64,000 nt of DNA from Prevotella melaninogenica. GTDB lineage: Bacteria > Bacteroidota > Bacteroidia > Bacteroidales > Bacteroidaceae. This document shows, piece after piece, positions 16,907 to 27,900 of the stretch; positions within the stretch are counted from its first letter, which is position 1, and every line of letters starts with the position of its first letter. Below the pieces are notes generated by a model. That model was not told where the DNA came from and ran no database searches. It saw nothing but the letters and a program-made list of their open reading frames with translations. Where the stretch lies: the NCBI RefSeq assembly GCF_018127925.1, contig NZ_CP072348.1, forward strand, positions 751,501 to 815,500, written 5' to 3'. A program made the position numbers and the translations under genes.

Positions 16907-19900
16907 ATGGCTAAAGAAAAGAAGTTTATCACTTGTGATGGTAACGAGGCCGCTGCTCACGTGAGCTACATGTTCTCTGAGGTAGCAGCTATCTATCCTA
17001 TCACTCCATCATCTCCAATGGCTGAGCACGTAGACGAGTGGTCAGCACGTGGTCGTAAGAACCTTTGGGGTCAGACAGTAAGCGTTCAGGAGATGCAGTC
17101 AGAGGGTGGCGCAGCTGGTGCCGTACATGGTTCACTGCAGTCTGGTGCTCTCACGACAACCTTCACCGCATCACAGGGTCTTCTCTTGATGATTCCTAAC
17201 ATGTATAAGATTGCTGGTGAACTTTTGCCATGTGTATTCAACGTTTCAGCACGTACACTCGCAAGTCACGCTCTTTGTATCTTCGGTGACCACCAGGACG
17301 TAATGGCTTGCCGTCAGACAGGTTTCGCTATGTTCTGTTCAGGTTCTGTTCAGGAGGTTATGGACCTCTCTGCAGTTCCTCACCTTGCTTCATTGAAGAC
17401 ATCAGTACCATTCATCAACTTCTTCGATGGTTTCCGTACATCACACGAGTATCATAAGATTGAGTGCCTTGACCAGGAAGATATCCGTCCATTGGTTGAC
17501 GAGGAAGATATTAAGCGTTTCCGCGATCGTGCAATGACTCCAGAGCGTCCAGTAGTTCGTGGTACAGCTGAGAACCCTGAGACATTCTTCACACATCGTG
17601 AGGCATCTAACAGTGCTTACGAGAATGTAGCAGAGGTTGTTGAACACTATCTCGGCGAAATCTCAAAGATTACAGGTCGTGAGTATCACCTCTTCGATTA
17701 CTATGGTGCTAAGGATGCAGAGAACATCATCATCTTGATGGGTTCAGCAACTGAGGCAGCTCGTGAGGCTATCGACTACTTGATGTCTCAGGGCAAGAAG
17801 GTTGGTATGATAGCTGTACACCTCTATCGTCCATTCTCAGTTAAGCATTTGCTCGCTGCAGTACCAAAGTCTGTTAAGCGTATCGCAGTTCTTGACCGTA
17901 CTAAGGAGCCAGGTGCAGAGGGTGAGCCATTGTACCTCGATGTTAAGAGTGCATTCTATGATGTTGAGAACAAGCCATTGATCGTTGGTGGTCGTTATGG
18001 TCTCGGTTCTTCAGATACAACACCAGCTAAGATTATCGCTGTTTATGACAACCTCGAGCTGCCAGAGCCAAAGAATCACTTCACTGTAGGTATCGTTGAT
18101 GACGTAACCTTCACTTCTCTCCCAGAGGTTGAGGAGATTCCATTGGGTGGTGAAAGCACATACGAGGCTAAGTTCTATGGTCTTGGTGCTGACGGTACCG
18201 TTGGTGCTAACAAGAACTCAGTAAAGATTATCGGTGACAACACTAATAAGTACTGTCAGGCTTACTTCTCATACGACTCTAAGAAGTCTGGTGGTTTCAC
18301 TTGTTCTCACCTCCGCTTCGGTGATAATCCAATCCGTTCTACTTATCAGGTAAATACACCTAACTTCGTAGCTTGTCACGTTCAGGCTTACTTGAACATG
18401 TACGACGTTACACGTGGTTTGCGTAAGAATGGTACATTCTTGTTGAACACTATCTTTGATGGTGAGGAACTTGTACACTTCATTCCTAATAAGGTTAAGC
18501 GTTACTTCGCAAAGAACAATATCAGCGTTTACTATATCAACGCTACTAAGATTGCACAGGAGATTGGTCTTGGCAACCGTACCAATACTATCCTCCAGTC
18601 TGCATTCTTCCGTATTACTGAGGTAATTCCTCTCGACCTTGCTGTTGAACAGATGAAGAAGTTCATCGTTAAGAGTTACAGTAAGAAGGGGCAGGACGTT
18701 GTAGATAAGAACTTCGCAGCTGTTGACCGTGGTAACGAGTACAAGCAATTAACTGTTGACCCAGCATGGGCTAACCTCTCTGATGACGATGCTAAGGTAG
18801 ACGATGCACCAGCATTCGTTAAGGAACTTGTTCGTCCAATGAACGCACAGGCAGGTGACCTCTTGAAGGTTTCTGACTTCGTTAATCATGGTACTGTTGA
18901 CGGTACATGGTCAGTAGGTACAGCAGCTTTCGACAAGCGCGGTGTTGCTACCTTCGTTCCAAAGTGGGATGCAGAGAACTGTATCCAGTGTAACAAGTGT
19001 TCATACGTTTGTCCTCACGCTTGTATTCGTCCATTCGTATTGGATGAGGCTGAGAAGGCTAACTTCAACGAAGAGACACTCGACGTCATCGCTCCAAAGC
19101 AGCTCAAGGGAATGCAGTTCCGTATTGAGGTGTCAGTTCTCGACTGTACAGGTTGTAGCAACTGTGCCGATGTATGTCCAGGTAAGAAGGGTAACAAGGC
19201 TCTTTCTATGACTCAGTTCGTTGCTGGAGAGGAAGAGGCTAACCACCGTGCAGCTAACTGGAATTACCTCGTTAAGAACGTTAAGAGCAAGCAGAACTTG
19301 GTAGACATCAAGTCAAATGCTAAGAATTCTCAGTTCGCTCAACCTTTGTTCGAGTTCTCTGGTGCTTGTGCTGGTTGTGGTGAGACTCCATACGTTAAGC
19401 TTGTTTCACAGCTCTTCGGTGATCGTGAGATGATTGCTAATGCTACTGGTTGTTCTTCAATCTACTCTGCTTCAGTTCCTTCTACTCCTTACACAACTAA
19501 TGAGGAAGGTCATGGTCCTGCATTCAATAACTCACTGTTCGAGGACTTCTGTGAGTTTGGTATGGGTATGGCTATGGGTAATAAGAAGATGCGCGAGCGT
19601 ATCGCTGTACTTCTTAACGAATCTATGGCTAACGACCATACACCTGCAGAATTCAAGGAGGCTGCTCAGGAGTGGCTTGATAACATGAATGATGCTGATG
19701 CATCTAAAGTTGCTGCTGCTAAGCTGAAGCCATTGATCGCTGCTGGTGCTGAAAAGGGATGCCCTGTATGTGCAGAGCTGAAGACACTCGACCACTATCT
19801 CGTTAAGCGCAGCCAGTGGATTATTGGTGGTGACGGTGCTTCTTACGATATCGGTTACGGTGGTCTCGACCACGTTATCGCTTCTGGTGAGGACGTTAAC

Positions 19901-20482
19901 ATCTTAGTTCTTGATACTGAGGTTTACTCTAACACTGGTGGTCAGAGTTCTAAGTCTACTCCACTCGGTGCTATTGCTCAGTTCGCAGCTAAGGGTAAGC
20001 GTATCCGCAAGAAGGACCTCGGTTTGATGGCAACTACATACGGTTATGTTTACGTAGCTCAGATTGCTATGGGTGCTGACAATGCACAGACATTGAAGGC
20101 TATCCGTGAGGCTGAGGCATATCCTGGACCATCACTCATCATCGCTTACTCTCCATGTATCAACCATGGTTTGAAGGTGAAGGGCGGTATGGGTCGTAGC
20201 CAGGCTCAGGAAGCAAATGCTGTTGCTTGTGGTTACTGGCAGCTCTGGCGTTACAACCCACTGTTGGCTGAAGAGGGTAAGAACCCATTCTCACTCGATT
20301 CTAAGGAACCAGAATGGGATAAGTTCCAAGACTTCCTTCACAGTGAGGTTCGTTTCCTCTCTGTCCTCAAAGCTTATCCAAATGAGGGCGAGGAGCTCTT
20401 CAAGGCTTGTGAGGATATGGCTAAGCTCCGTTACAAGAGCTATGTTCGCAAGACTCAGGAGGACTGGAGCGAGGAGGCATAA
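16907..20482 (+). CDS. nifJ: Pyruvate:ferredoxin (flavodoxin) oxidoreductase
   Basis: 1191 residues, the typical fused single-chain PFOR. Oxidises pyruvate with CoA to acetyl-CoA and CO2, passing electrons to ferredoxin or flavodoxin; central to anaerobic energy metabolism in the cytosol. It has the N-terminal pyruvate-binding domain (YPITPSSPMAEHVDEW), two ferredoxin-type [4Fe-4S] motifs at about residues 690-755 (CIQCNKCSYVCPHAC, CTGCSNCADVCPG), a further cluster Cys pair (CAGCGETPY), and the TPP-binding GDGASYDIGYGG with NTGGQSSKSTPLGA. Codon use is very biased, as expected for a highly expressed gene. Confidence 0.97.
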   Translation: MAKEKKFITCDGNEAAAHVSYMFSEVAAIYPITPSSPMAEHVDEWSARGRKNLWGQTVSVQEMQSEGGAAGAVHGSLQSGALTTTFTASQGLLLMIPNMYKIAGELLPCVFNVSARTLASHALCIFGDHQDVMACRQTGFAMFCSGSVQEVMDLSAVPHLASLKTSVPFINFFDGFRTSHEYHKIECLDQEDIRPLVDEEDIKRFRDRAMTPERPVVRGTAENPETFFTHREASNSAYENVAEVVEHYLGEISKITGREYHLFDYYGAKDAENIIILMGSATEAAREAIDYLMSQGKKVGMIAVHLYRPFSVKHLLAAVPKSVKRIAVLDRTKEPGAEGEPLYLDVKSAFYDVENKPLIVGGRYGLGSSDTTPAKIIAVYDNLELPEPKNHFTVGIVDDVTFTSLPEVEEIPLGGESTYEAKFYGLGADGTVGANKNSVKIIGDNTNKYCQAYFSYDSKKSGGFTCSHLRFGDNPIRSTYQVNTPNFVACHVQAYLNMYDVTRGLRKNGTFLLNTIFDGEELVHFIPNKVKRYFAKNNISVYYINATKIAQEIGLGNRTNTILQSAFFRITEVIPLDLAVEQMKKFIVKSYSKKGQDVVDKNFAAVDRGNEYKQLTVDPAWANLSDDDAKVDDAPAFVKELVRPMNAQAGDLLKVSDFVNHGTVDGTWSVGTAAFDKRGVATFVPKWDAENCIQCNKCSYVCPHACIRPFVLDEAEKANFNEETLDVIAPKQLKGMQFRIEVSVLDCTGCSNCADVCPGKKGNKALSMTQFVAGEEEANHRAANWNYLVKNVKSKQNLVDIKSNAKNSQFAQPLFEFSGACAGCGETPYVKLVSQLFGDREMIANATGCSSIYSASVPSTPYTTNEEGHGPAFNNSLFEDFCEFGMGMAMGNKKMRERIAVLLNESMANDHTPAEFKEAAQEWLDNMNDADASKVAAAKLKPLIAAGAEKGCPVCAELKTLDHYLVKRSQWIIGGDGASYDIGYGGLDHVIASGEDVNILVLDTEVYSNTGGQSSKSTPLGAIAQFAAKGKRIRKKDLGLMATTYGYVYVAQIAMGADNAQTLKAIREAEAYPGPSLIIAYSPCINHGLKVKGGMGRSQAQEANAVACGYWQLWRYNPLLAEEGKNPFSLDSKEPEWDKFQDFLHSEVRFLSVLKAYPNEGEELFKACEDMAKLRYKSYVRKTQEDWSEEA

Positions 20483-20535
20483 TCGCCTAATCCACAGATT
20501 AAACGGATATAGTTAAAACACTATATAACATATGT

Positions 20536-20570
20536 AAAGAGGCTTCTTCATTATGGAGGAGCCTCTTTTT
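20536..20570 (+). terminator. Terminator of nifJ
   Basis: Stem aaagaggct / agcctcttt with a loop of about 15 nt, then T-run, about 55 nt after the nifJ stop. Confidence 0.85.
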
Positions 20571-20679
20571 TATACCTATTCGTACAGCTTGCTATACCTT
20601 CTCATATACGTATTAGTATCTTACGCCCTCATAATTATAATCTTAATGCCTCACTTTCATCCTCATTAACCGATGTATC

Positions 20680-20768
20680 ACTATCCAACACCTATCGTGC
20701 TAAGGCTTAGCACCAATGGTGTTAATAGTGAGCACCATTGGTGCGGAGTAATAAACACGTTGGAATAT
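20680..20768. repeat. 22-bp-period array E
   Basis: Units start at 20680, 20702, 20724 and 20747 (one unit is 23 nt). Core agcaccaatggtgtt and its near-complement. No gene is seen between 20570 and 20925. Confidence 0.7.
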
Positions 20769-20925
20769 ACTACCAAAATAAAACCAACTTATTATTAAGA
20801 ACAAGCTATACTACTAAAAACAAACTTAACTGATGTGCTTAGGAGCTTGACTTTCAGAAGCAAATACAAAATTAAGGCTTATATAACAAAAGGTGTATTT
20901 GCTTTGTATTTTACAAAATAAATTG

Positions 20926-20933
20926 TATTTTTG
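20926..20933 (+). promoter_or_regulatory. Promoter of the DUF1648-like gene
   Basis: TATTTTTG -7 box only 3 nt before the ATG at 20936, so the transcript is either leaderless or begins within the first codons. Confidence 0.55.
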
Positions 20934-20935
20934 TC

Positions 20936-21391
20936 ATGAGAACTGAATCTTCTAACGTAAACAACAATCATAATATGAAAAGTAAAATCTTATCATTAGC
21001 CATTATTATTGCTATTACAATAATTGCGTTATATTGTGTTCTGAATGGACCTGAGACGATTATCCTACATTGGAACATTAGTGGAGAGGCAGACAGCTAT
21101 GGTCCTAAGTATCTTATATTGGCACATCCAGCTATTTCAATAATCGTCTTCTTGCTGATTATCAACCAAGAGAAGCACCCATACGACACAAGTCTATTGA
21201 GCGAACAAAGTCGAAGAAAGAGCTATCCAAAGGCTATCCGTACCATTATGCCCATACTAATGGTAGTTATATTGTATCTTACAGCATGTTCTGCCCAAAT
21301 GCTTCCCATGTCATCAATAGTACTGCTCTCCCTTATCTTCCTTGCTATAATTATCTTTATCTATAAATCACACAAACAGATAAAGCATTAA
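20936..21391 (+). CDS. DUF1648-like small membrane protein
   Basis: 151 residues with about four membrane helices. The segment ETIILHWNISGEADSYGPK after the first helix matches the DUF1648 pattern seen in SdpI-like membrane proteins. The -7 box lies so close to the first ATG that the in-frame ATG at 20975 (MKSKILSLAIIIA) may be the real start. A role in peptide-toxin immunity is known for some SdpI relatives, but nothing here shows it. It is probably in the inner membrane. Confidence 0.65.
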   Translation: MRTESSNVNNNHNMKSKILSLAIIIAITIIALYCVLNGPETIILHWNISGEADSYGPKYLILAHPAISIIVFLLIINQEKHPYDTSLLSEQSRRKSYPKAIRTIMPILMVVILYLTACSAQMLPMSSIVLLSLIFLAIIIFIYKSHKQIKH

Positions 21392-21430
21392 AAACGACCT
21401 TATTTATTTTGCATTTCGCTTGATTTAATG

Positions 21431-21438
21431 TATCTTTG
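21431..21438 (+). promoter_or_regulatory. Promoter of the conserved protein at 21444
   Basis: TATCTTTG -7 box 5 nt before the ATG, implying a nearly leaderless transcript. Confidence 0.65.
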
Positions 21439-21443
21439 TAGCT

Positions 21444-22064
21444 ATGAATGCACAAGAAGCACAGAACATTAAATGGAGTGAGAACATCATCATTGTGGAT
21501 GGTGATTATATAGACCATGTCGCTTTCGATCTCATTGTCAACTTTGAGCGAATGCTGAACCGTCGTATTCCCGCTGCTGATTTCAGCCAGTGGGTTGTAA
21601 ACATTGCCCTTGATGGACGTTTGAAGCCAGGAAATCACGAAACACAAGTGGTTCTTTTACATGATAAGAAGAATCCAAAACTTGAGAATTTTGCCCCAGC
21701 CGATTATCTGAAAGAACTGAATGGGCAAGCATTCAAGGATTCACAGCTTGGCGAATTTATTATCAATGCTATTGCCACAGGTGATGAAGTAACCAAGAAA
21801 GACGATGTTCTTCTCGACCTTCTAAAGACAATTCTTAATCATGAAGAGGTTAAACGTATTATGGTTGTATCAAACGCTGAGGACAGCCAATTGATGAGTA
21901 CACTTCGTTCTACGCTTCGCGATGTAGATGATGAGCTAAAACATATTACCTTGTTTGCAATGCAACCACTCGAAGGAGGTAATTTCAAACAGCAAATTTT
22001 GGGTTACTCGCTTCTCAATGCAATGGGTATATCCGCTTCAGAGATTGAAAGTAAGATTAAGTAA
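21444..22064 (+). CDS. Conserved Bacteroidales protein of unknown function
   Basis: 206 residues, soluble, no signal peptide, starting MNAQEAQNIKWSENIIIVDGD. There is an alternating alpha/beta pattern (IIIVDGDYIDHVAFDL; RIMVVSNAEDS; HITLFAMQPL) and an acidic-amphipathic middle. I do not recognise the family with certainty; it looks like a conserved single-domain protein confined to Bacteroidales. It precedes the dehydrogenase at 22175 by 110 nt. Confidence 0.6.
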   Translation: MNAQEAQNIKWSENIIIVDGDYIDHVAFDLIVNFERMLNRRIPAADFSQWVVNIALDGRLKPGNHETQVVLLHDKKNPKLENFAPADYLKELNGQAFKDSQLGEFIINAIATGDEVTKKDDVLLDLLKTILNHEEVKRIMVVSNAEDSQLMSTLRSTLRDVDDELKHITLFAMQPLEGGNFKQQILGYSLLNAMGISASEIESKIK

Positions 22065-22174
22065 GACATAAAAATAAAGTAATAATATTAAAATAAAAAT
22101 TCTCAAAATAACATTCCGTTGCTCCCTCTTTGGAGTGGAGAATAGAATGGGAAGACAGAGAATTAAATTGAACT

Positions 22175-23413
22175 ATGGGAAAAGTTTTAATGATTGGCGC
22201 AGGTGGCGTAGCTACTGTAGCCGCTTTTAAGATTGTCCAAAACCAGGACGTGTTTACGGAGTTCATGATTGCCAGCCGTCGTAAGGAGAAATGTGACGAA
22301 CTGGTTAAGGCAATTCATGATAAGGGCTACAAGGCTGACATCAAGACAGCACAGGTTGATGCAGACGATGTTGAGCAGTTGAAGGAACTTTTCAACTCAT
22401 TCAAGCCTGAGCTGGTTATCAATCTTGCACTACCCTATCAGGACCTCACTATCATGGATGCCTGCTTAGCTTGCGGTTGTAACTACCTTGACACCGCTAA
22501 CTATGAGCCAAAAGATGAGGCACATTTTGAGTATAGCTGGCAGTGGGCTTACAAGGATAAGTTCGAGAAGGCTGGCTTGACAGCTATCCTCGGTTGTGGT
22601 TTCGACCCTGGAGTGTCACAGGCTTATACTGCATATGCAGCAAAGCATCACTTTGATGAGATTCACTATCTTGATATTGTTGACTGTAACGCAGGTAACC
22701 ACCACAAGGCGTTTGCAACCAACTTTAACCCAGAAATCAATATCCGTGAGATTACCCAGAAGGGACTTTATTATGAAAATGGCAAATGGATTGAGACAGA
22801 TCCATTGGTAGTACATCAAGATATTACCTATCCAAACATCGGTCCTCGCGACTCTTACTTGATGCACCACGAAGAATTGGAGTCATTGGTCAAGAACTAT
22901 CCTACGATTAAGCGTGCACGTTTCTGGATGACCTTTGGTCAGCAGTACCTCACTTACCTCGATTGCATCCAGAATCTTGGTATGAGCCGTATCGACGAGA
23001 TTGAGTATGAAGCACCATTAGCAGACGGTTCTGGCAAGACAGTGAAGGTTAATATTGTACCTTTGCAGTTCTTGAAGGCTGTATTGCCTAACCCACAGGA
23101 CCTCGGTGAGAACTATGATGGTGAGACTTCTATCGGCTGTCGTATCCGTGGTATCAAGGATGGTAAGGAGCAGACTTATTACATCTATAATAACTGCAAG
23201 CATCAGGATGCTTACAACGAGACAGGTATGCAGGGCGTTAGCTATACTACTGGTGTACCAGCAATGGCAGGTGCAATGATGTTCTTCAAGGGTCTTTGGA
23301 GAAAACCAGGTGTATGGAATGTGGAAGACTTCGACCCAGATCCGTTCTTGGAGGTACTCAATAAGCAAGGCTTACCTTGGCACGAGGAGTTTGGTGGTGA
23401 TTTAGAACTATAA
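22175..23413 (+). CDS. Saccharopine dehydrogenase-family enzyme, probable carboxynorspermidine synthase
   Basis: 412 residues. Rossmann motif at the N-terminus (VLMIGAGGVATVAAFKI), then ASRRKEKCDEL and NLALPYQDLTIMDACL, CNYLDTANYEPKDEA and GCGFDPGVSQAY, as in carboxynorspermidine/carboxyspermidine dehydrogenase. That enzyme reductively condenses aspartate semialdehyde with a diamine using NADPH in the alternative polyamine route of Bacteroidetes. A saccharopine dehydrogenase role is the alternative. The TfoX-like gene follows after 4 nt and is likely co-transcribed. Confidence 0.8.
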   Translation: MGKVLMIGAGGVATVAAFKIVQNQDVFTEFMIASRRKEKCDELVKAIHDKGYKADIKTAQVDADDVEQLKELFNSFKPELVINLALPYQDLTIMDACLACGCNYLDTANYEPKDEAHFEYSWQWAYKDKFEKAGLTAILGCGFDPGVSQAYTAYAAKHHFDEIHYLDIVDCNAGNHHKAFATNFNPEINIREITQKGLYYENGKWIETDPLVVHQDITYPNIGPRDSYLMHHEELESLVKNYPTIKRARFWMTFGQQYLTYLDCIQNLGMSRIDEIEYEAPLADGSGKTVKVNIVPLQFLKAVLPNPQDLGENYDGETSIGCRIRGIKDGKEQTYYIYNNCKHQDAYNETGMQGVSYTTGVPAMAGAMMFFKGLWRKPGVWNVEDFDPDPFLEVLNKQGLPWHEEFGGDLEL

Positions 23414-23417
23414 GAAG

Positions 23418-23738
23418 ATGGCTTGCTCTTTAGACTTTATTGAATTTGTCAGTAGTCAGATAGCTACTGCAGGGACTGTAAGATACAGGAAGATGTTCGG
23501 TGAATACATGATTTATGTTGACGAAAAGCCTGTTATCATAGTTTGTGACAATATACCTTATGTCAAAGAACACGAGGCAATTAAGTCAATGATGCTATCT
23601 GCCGAACGTGGCTTCCCTTATGAAGGAGCTAAGGAACACTACGTTTTAGATGTTTCAAGATCTGATTTCGCAGTCAGAGTTATTAAGACCTTAGCAGAGG
23701 TTTTACCCTATCCAAAGAGCAGAAAGAAGAAAAAATAG
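23418..23738 (+). CDS. TfoX N-terminal-domain protein
   Basis: 106 residues with the TfoX/Sxy N-terminal pattern (VRYRKMFGEYMIYVDEKPVI, LPYPKSRKKKK). Stand-alone TfoX_N proteins are widespread and not necessarily linked to competence. Only the N-terminal domain is present. It lies 4 nt after the upstream dehydrogenase and 32 nt before recA. Confidence 0.75.
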   Translation: MACSLDFIEFVSSQIATAGTVRYRKMFGEYMIYVDEKPVIIVCDNIPYVKEHEAIKSMMLSAERGFPYEGAKEHYVLDVSRSDFAVRVIKTLAEVLPYPKSRKKKK

Positions 23739-23770
23739 TATTTTATCAATCAAAAACAAGATAATAGTAT

Positions 23771-24796
23771 ATGGCAAAAGAAGATACAGGTACGACATCG
23801 GCAGCTGAAGGAAAACTGAAAGCCTTGCAAGCTGCAATGTCAAAGATAGAAAAAGACTTTGGTAAAGGGTCCATCATGCGTATGGGCGACGAACAAATAG
23901 AACAGGTAGAGGTTATCCCAACAGGTAGTGTTGCACTCGACACAGCACTCGGCGTAGGCGGTTATCCACGTGGTAGAATCATTGAGATTTATGGTCCAGA
24001 AAGTTCTGGTAAGACTACATTGGCTATTCACGCTATTGCAGAGGCACAGAAGCAGGGCGGTATAGCAGCCTTCATTGATGCTGAGCACGCCTTCGATCGT
24101 TTCTATGCAGAGAAGTTAGGTGTGGATGTTGATAATCTTTGGATTTCACAGCCAGACAATGGTGAGCAGGCTTTAGAGATTGCAGACCAGCTGATTCGCT
24201 CTTCTGCTATTGACATTCTTGTTATCGATTCAGTTGCTGCCTTGACTCCGAAGAAGGAGATCGAAGGCGATATGGGTGATTCAGCCGTAGGTTTACAGGC
24301 AAGATTGATGAGTCAGGCATTGCGTAAACTTACTTCAACTATCGCAAAAACTAATACTTGCTGCATCTTCATCAACCAGTTGCGTGAGAAGATTGGCATG
24401 ATGTTTGGTAATCCAGAGACAACAACAGGTGGTAACGCACTGAAGTTCTACAGCTCTGTACGCCTTGACATCCGCCGTGTTACATCTATCAAGGATGGCG
24501 ATCAGGTTATCGGTAATCAGGTTCGTGTGAAGATAGTAAAGAACAAGGTTGCTCCTCCTTTCCGTAAGGCAGAGTTTGAGATTACCTTCGGTGAGGGTAT
24601 TTCAAAGATTGGTGAGATTGTTGACTTGGGTGTTCAGTATGGTATCATTCAGAAGAGCGGTAGCTGGTTTAGCTATAATGGGACCAAACTTGCACAGGGT
24701 CGTGATGCAACCAAGGCTATGATCAAGGATAATCCAGAACTTGCAGAAGAGCTGGAGGGCTTGATTAAGAATGCTATCATCGAACAGACGAAGTAA
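23771..24796 (+). CDS. recA: Recombinase RecA
   Basis: 341 residues, full length. Walker [10 protein letters not shown] (about residues 75-83), Walker [13 protein letters not shown], and the conserved [20 protein letters not shown] and [20 protein letters not shown] loops. It forms filaments on single-stranded DNA, drives strand exchange and triggers LexA self-cleavage. No LexA-box-like site was recognised upstream. A hairpin follows the stop. Confidence 0.98.
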   Translation: MAKEDTGTTSAAEGKLKALQAAMSKIEKDFGKGSIMRMGDEQIEQVEVIPTGSVALDTALGVGGYPRGRIIEIYGPESSGKTTLAIHAIAEAQKQGGIAAFIDAEHAFDRFYAEKLGVDVDNLWISQPDNGEQALEIADQLIRSSAIDILVIDSVAALTPKKEIEGDMGDSAVGLQARLMSQALRKLTSTIAKTNTCCIFINQLREKIGMMFGNPETTTGGNALKFYSSVRLDIRRVTSIKDGDQVIGNQVRVKIVKNKVAPPFRKAEFEITFGEGISKIGEIVDLGVQYGIIQKSGSWFSYNGTKLAQGRDATKAMIKDNPELAEELEGLIKNAIIEQTK

Positions 24797-24803
24797 TAAG
24801 CAC

Positions 24804-24866
24804 AAACCTATGGTAACTTGAATGTAACTCTTTCACATAAATACATTCCTGATACCATAGGTTTTT
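24804..24866 (+). terminator. Terminator of recA
   Basis: 12-bp perfect stem (24804-24815 with 24853-24864) with a 37-nt loop and a short T-run, just after the recA stop. Confidence 0.7.
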
Positions 24867-24937
24867 GTATACCCTTATTAAATTCCAGTCCTATAAGGTT
24901 TAACAAGGATACTACATTAATTATAAGCTTTATTTTT

Positions 24938-27900
24938 ATGCTTTCATTCTCTTCTCTTAATTCCAACGAGCGCACACTTCTTATGCTGATGGCTTATTTT
25001 TACAAATATGGTCAACCTAAGAAAAAACTATCAAACTTGTTGGAGAAGATAATGTTGCCATCTCTTTCCGATTTGGCTTTTAAAAGGTTAATGACCGATG
25101 GTTTACTGATAGAAGTAAATCTTCACTACTACGGAGGTGGAAAAGTATTGTACATAAATAAGGATATGCTGATTCCTTCTCTCTTTGAACTTTTCAAAGA
25201 AGAAAACAGCCTATTATTACAGCATATTCGCAGACTTTATAAGAAGACTTATAATAATGAAAAACCATCTCCTTTGGTGCGTTTGATAATATATTACATT
25301 GCGCCAAATGCAGAGGAAGCAATATCGACTTCCTATGCACAAGTCTTAGATTCATTCAATGACTGTTGCCTTAACTTGATTGATGAAAGAGAATATGAGA
25401 CCTTCTTTCTATCAATGCCTACAGAATTATTGTCTTTTGTGTTGAATGCAACTCTTCGTATGGCAATGGCTCAGGATAGGATAATAGACTGGGAATATTT
25501 AAAACTACTTGTTTTCAGCCGTAAAAAAACAGGCAGTAATGTAGTAAAAAAAAACGAATTAGATTCTGTCTTTGCTTATTATTACTATTTAGGTACGGGT
25601 AAAATCTGTATTAATCTCAAAACATCTATAAGCAATATATTTACACTTCAGATAGCAGCGATTGATGCATTGTATAAAGGAGATTACGCTTTAGCCTATA
25701 AGCTATATACCAAGGTGATGACTGCTAATAATAAGGTAGCTCCGATTAAGGGACTTTTCGTAAACCCTATTGCTAATTATTATTTCGCAATTGCAGCAAT
25801 CTTTACTAACACTGAGACCTCACTGAAGAAGTTAGAAACGATGATGAAGCGTAATGGGGATAGGGAATACACGCCTACATACTTCCTTGTACAACCGTTG
25901 AAGGCTTATTTTTATGATAAGTCTGATGCAAATATTCGAAAAGAGTCTTATCTTGAATTGTGCAAGGAGCCAGATATGCAGATGGTATCTTGGCTTACTT
26001 GGACGATGTATCCGTCTTTTGGCATACTTCCGACAAAGGCAACTAAGCCTATTAATCCACCTAACTGGGCTTTCTTGCAGCTGGAGACTGGCATTATGGA
26101 GAGTAGCTCTTCTGAAGCAAATATGGTGAAAGACTTCGGTGGTACATCACTGTTGAGCCGATTAGAAGTAAAATCTCTTTGGCAGCTTCGACTTGAAACG
26201 CTAATTGCGGAGAATCAAACAGTAGGGAATCAAACAGCAGAGACTGTTCGAGACACAATGCTCGTATATCTGTTGCGCTATGGAATTGTTGTTCCCATTC
26301 TTAAACGTAGGTTGAAAAATGGTAGTTGGTCTGTGGGTAAAGAGCTTTCTGTTCGTGAACTTATAAATCTGGATGTTCCGGGCTTAGACAGTGTTGATCA
26401 GCGTATTAAAGAAGGAATCTTTTCGTGGGAATATAGTGTCTATATTGAAAAGTATCTGTATCTTTTTGTTGATTGTGACCATATTTACACCGGTTCCACC
26501 TATGACTTGCAGCCTGTGAAGATTCATAAGGACAATCCACACCTTATCATAGATAAACGTTCGGATGGTTCTTTCAGTGTCTCTACGAATGTAAAAGAGT
26601 TACAAAGAGGTGAGAAGTCGTCTTTCTTTTATAAAAAGAATTCAGAAACAGACTATTCTGTCTTTACCCCTTCTGAGTTTGAATATAAGACTTATAAGGA
26701 AATATTAGCACAAGAGATTTATCCAGCTGAAGCCGAGACCTTGCTAATTCAGCTGATTAAAGCTGTAGGTGGAAAGACGGAAATCCACTCTAATATGGTG
26801 GCTGAGCTTGACGATTTACAGCGTGTTGATGTGCAACCTTGTATAACGCTCCGTGTTGTTTCCACTGCAAACAACTGTTTCCAACTTACTGCTTTGGTGA
26901 GTATCTCTGATAGTCTTTCCTTTGTTCCGGGAAAGGGAAATGTCACCACTATTGCAGAGCAGGAGCATAAGAAAGTGCAATTGGTTCGTAACCTGAAGAA
27001 AGAGCGAGATTATCTTAAAGCGATTAATGAGGGTCTAATTGAGGCAGAGTTCTTTGATGAAGGCGAAGCATGGAAGCCTCAAAGTATTACGGATTCGATA
27101 ACGCTTCCTATCTACACGATGCTACCTTTCATTCAGTGGTGTAAAGAACACCGTGATATTTGCATAATGGAATGGGCTGAAGGTAGTAAGATAAAGTATT
27201 ATCCGGGCATCAGCAGTAGTGCTGCTCATATTTCTTTTAAATCAAAGAATAACTGGTTTGAGGTCGAAGGGGATATTGAAATTAGTGAGGGGCAGGTCAT
27301 TTCTCTTCAAAAGCTGCTCGGACTGATGCATCAGAGTGCTCATCAGAAGTATATTCTTATCGGTGATAATGAATTTATTACGATAAGCACCCAGCTCTCA
27401 CGCATACTTAAACGACTTGACACAGTAACGACCGAGAATCGTTCACATCTGCAGATAGCACCTGCTGCAGTCTCTTTGTTAGGCGACTTGTTGGATGATT
27501 CGTCCTTAAATATAAAGCGTAATGAGGCTATGGACACCTTACGCCAGCGCATAGAAGCGTGCAGTAAGACGATTCCTGTTGTGCCCAAGACCTTGCAGGC
27601 ACAGCTACGTGACTATCAGGAAGAGGGATTTGAATGGATGTCAAGATTGACAGCGTGGGGAGCTGGTGTCTGTCTGGCTGACGATATGGGATTGGGAAAG
27701 ACCGTTCAGACCATCGCCCTACTTCTTGAACAGAGCGAAAACGGAGCTTCGCTGATTGTGGCACCATCCTCTGTCGTACCTAACTGGCGCAATGAACTTC
27801 AGCGATTTGCACCGACGTTGAATCTCACTATTCTCAATCAGAGTGAGGATCGTTCAAAAGATATTAAGGAGGCAAAGGCAGGAGATGTTATTATCACCAC

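Noticed and set aside
18269-18748. 159-codon minus-strand ORF inside nifJ
   Set aside because: Antisense shadow caused by the strong codon bias of nifJ; no promoter or domain.
24818-24937. Upstream start of the SNF2 gene
   Set aside because: The first 40 codons lie in the recA terminator hairpin; the ATG at 24938 is more plausible.
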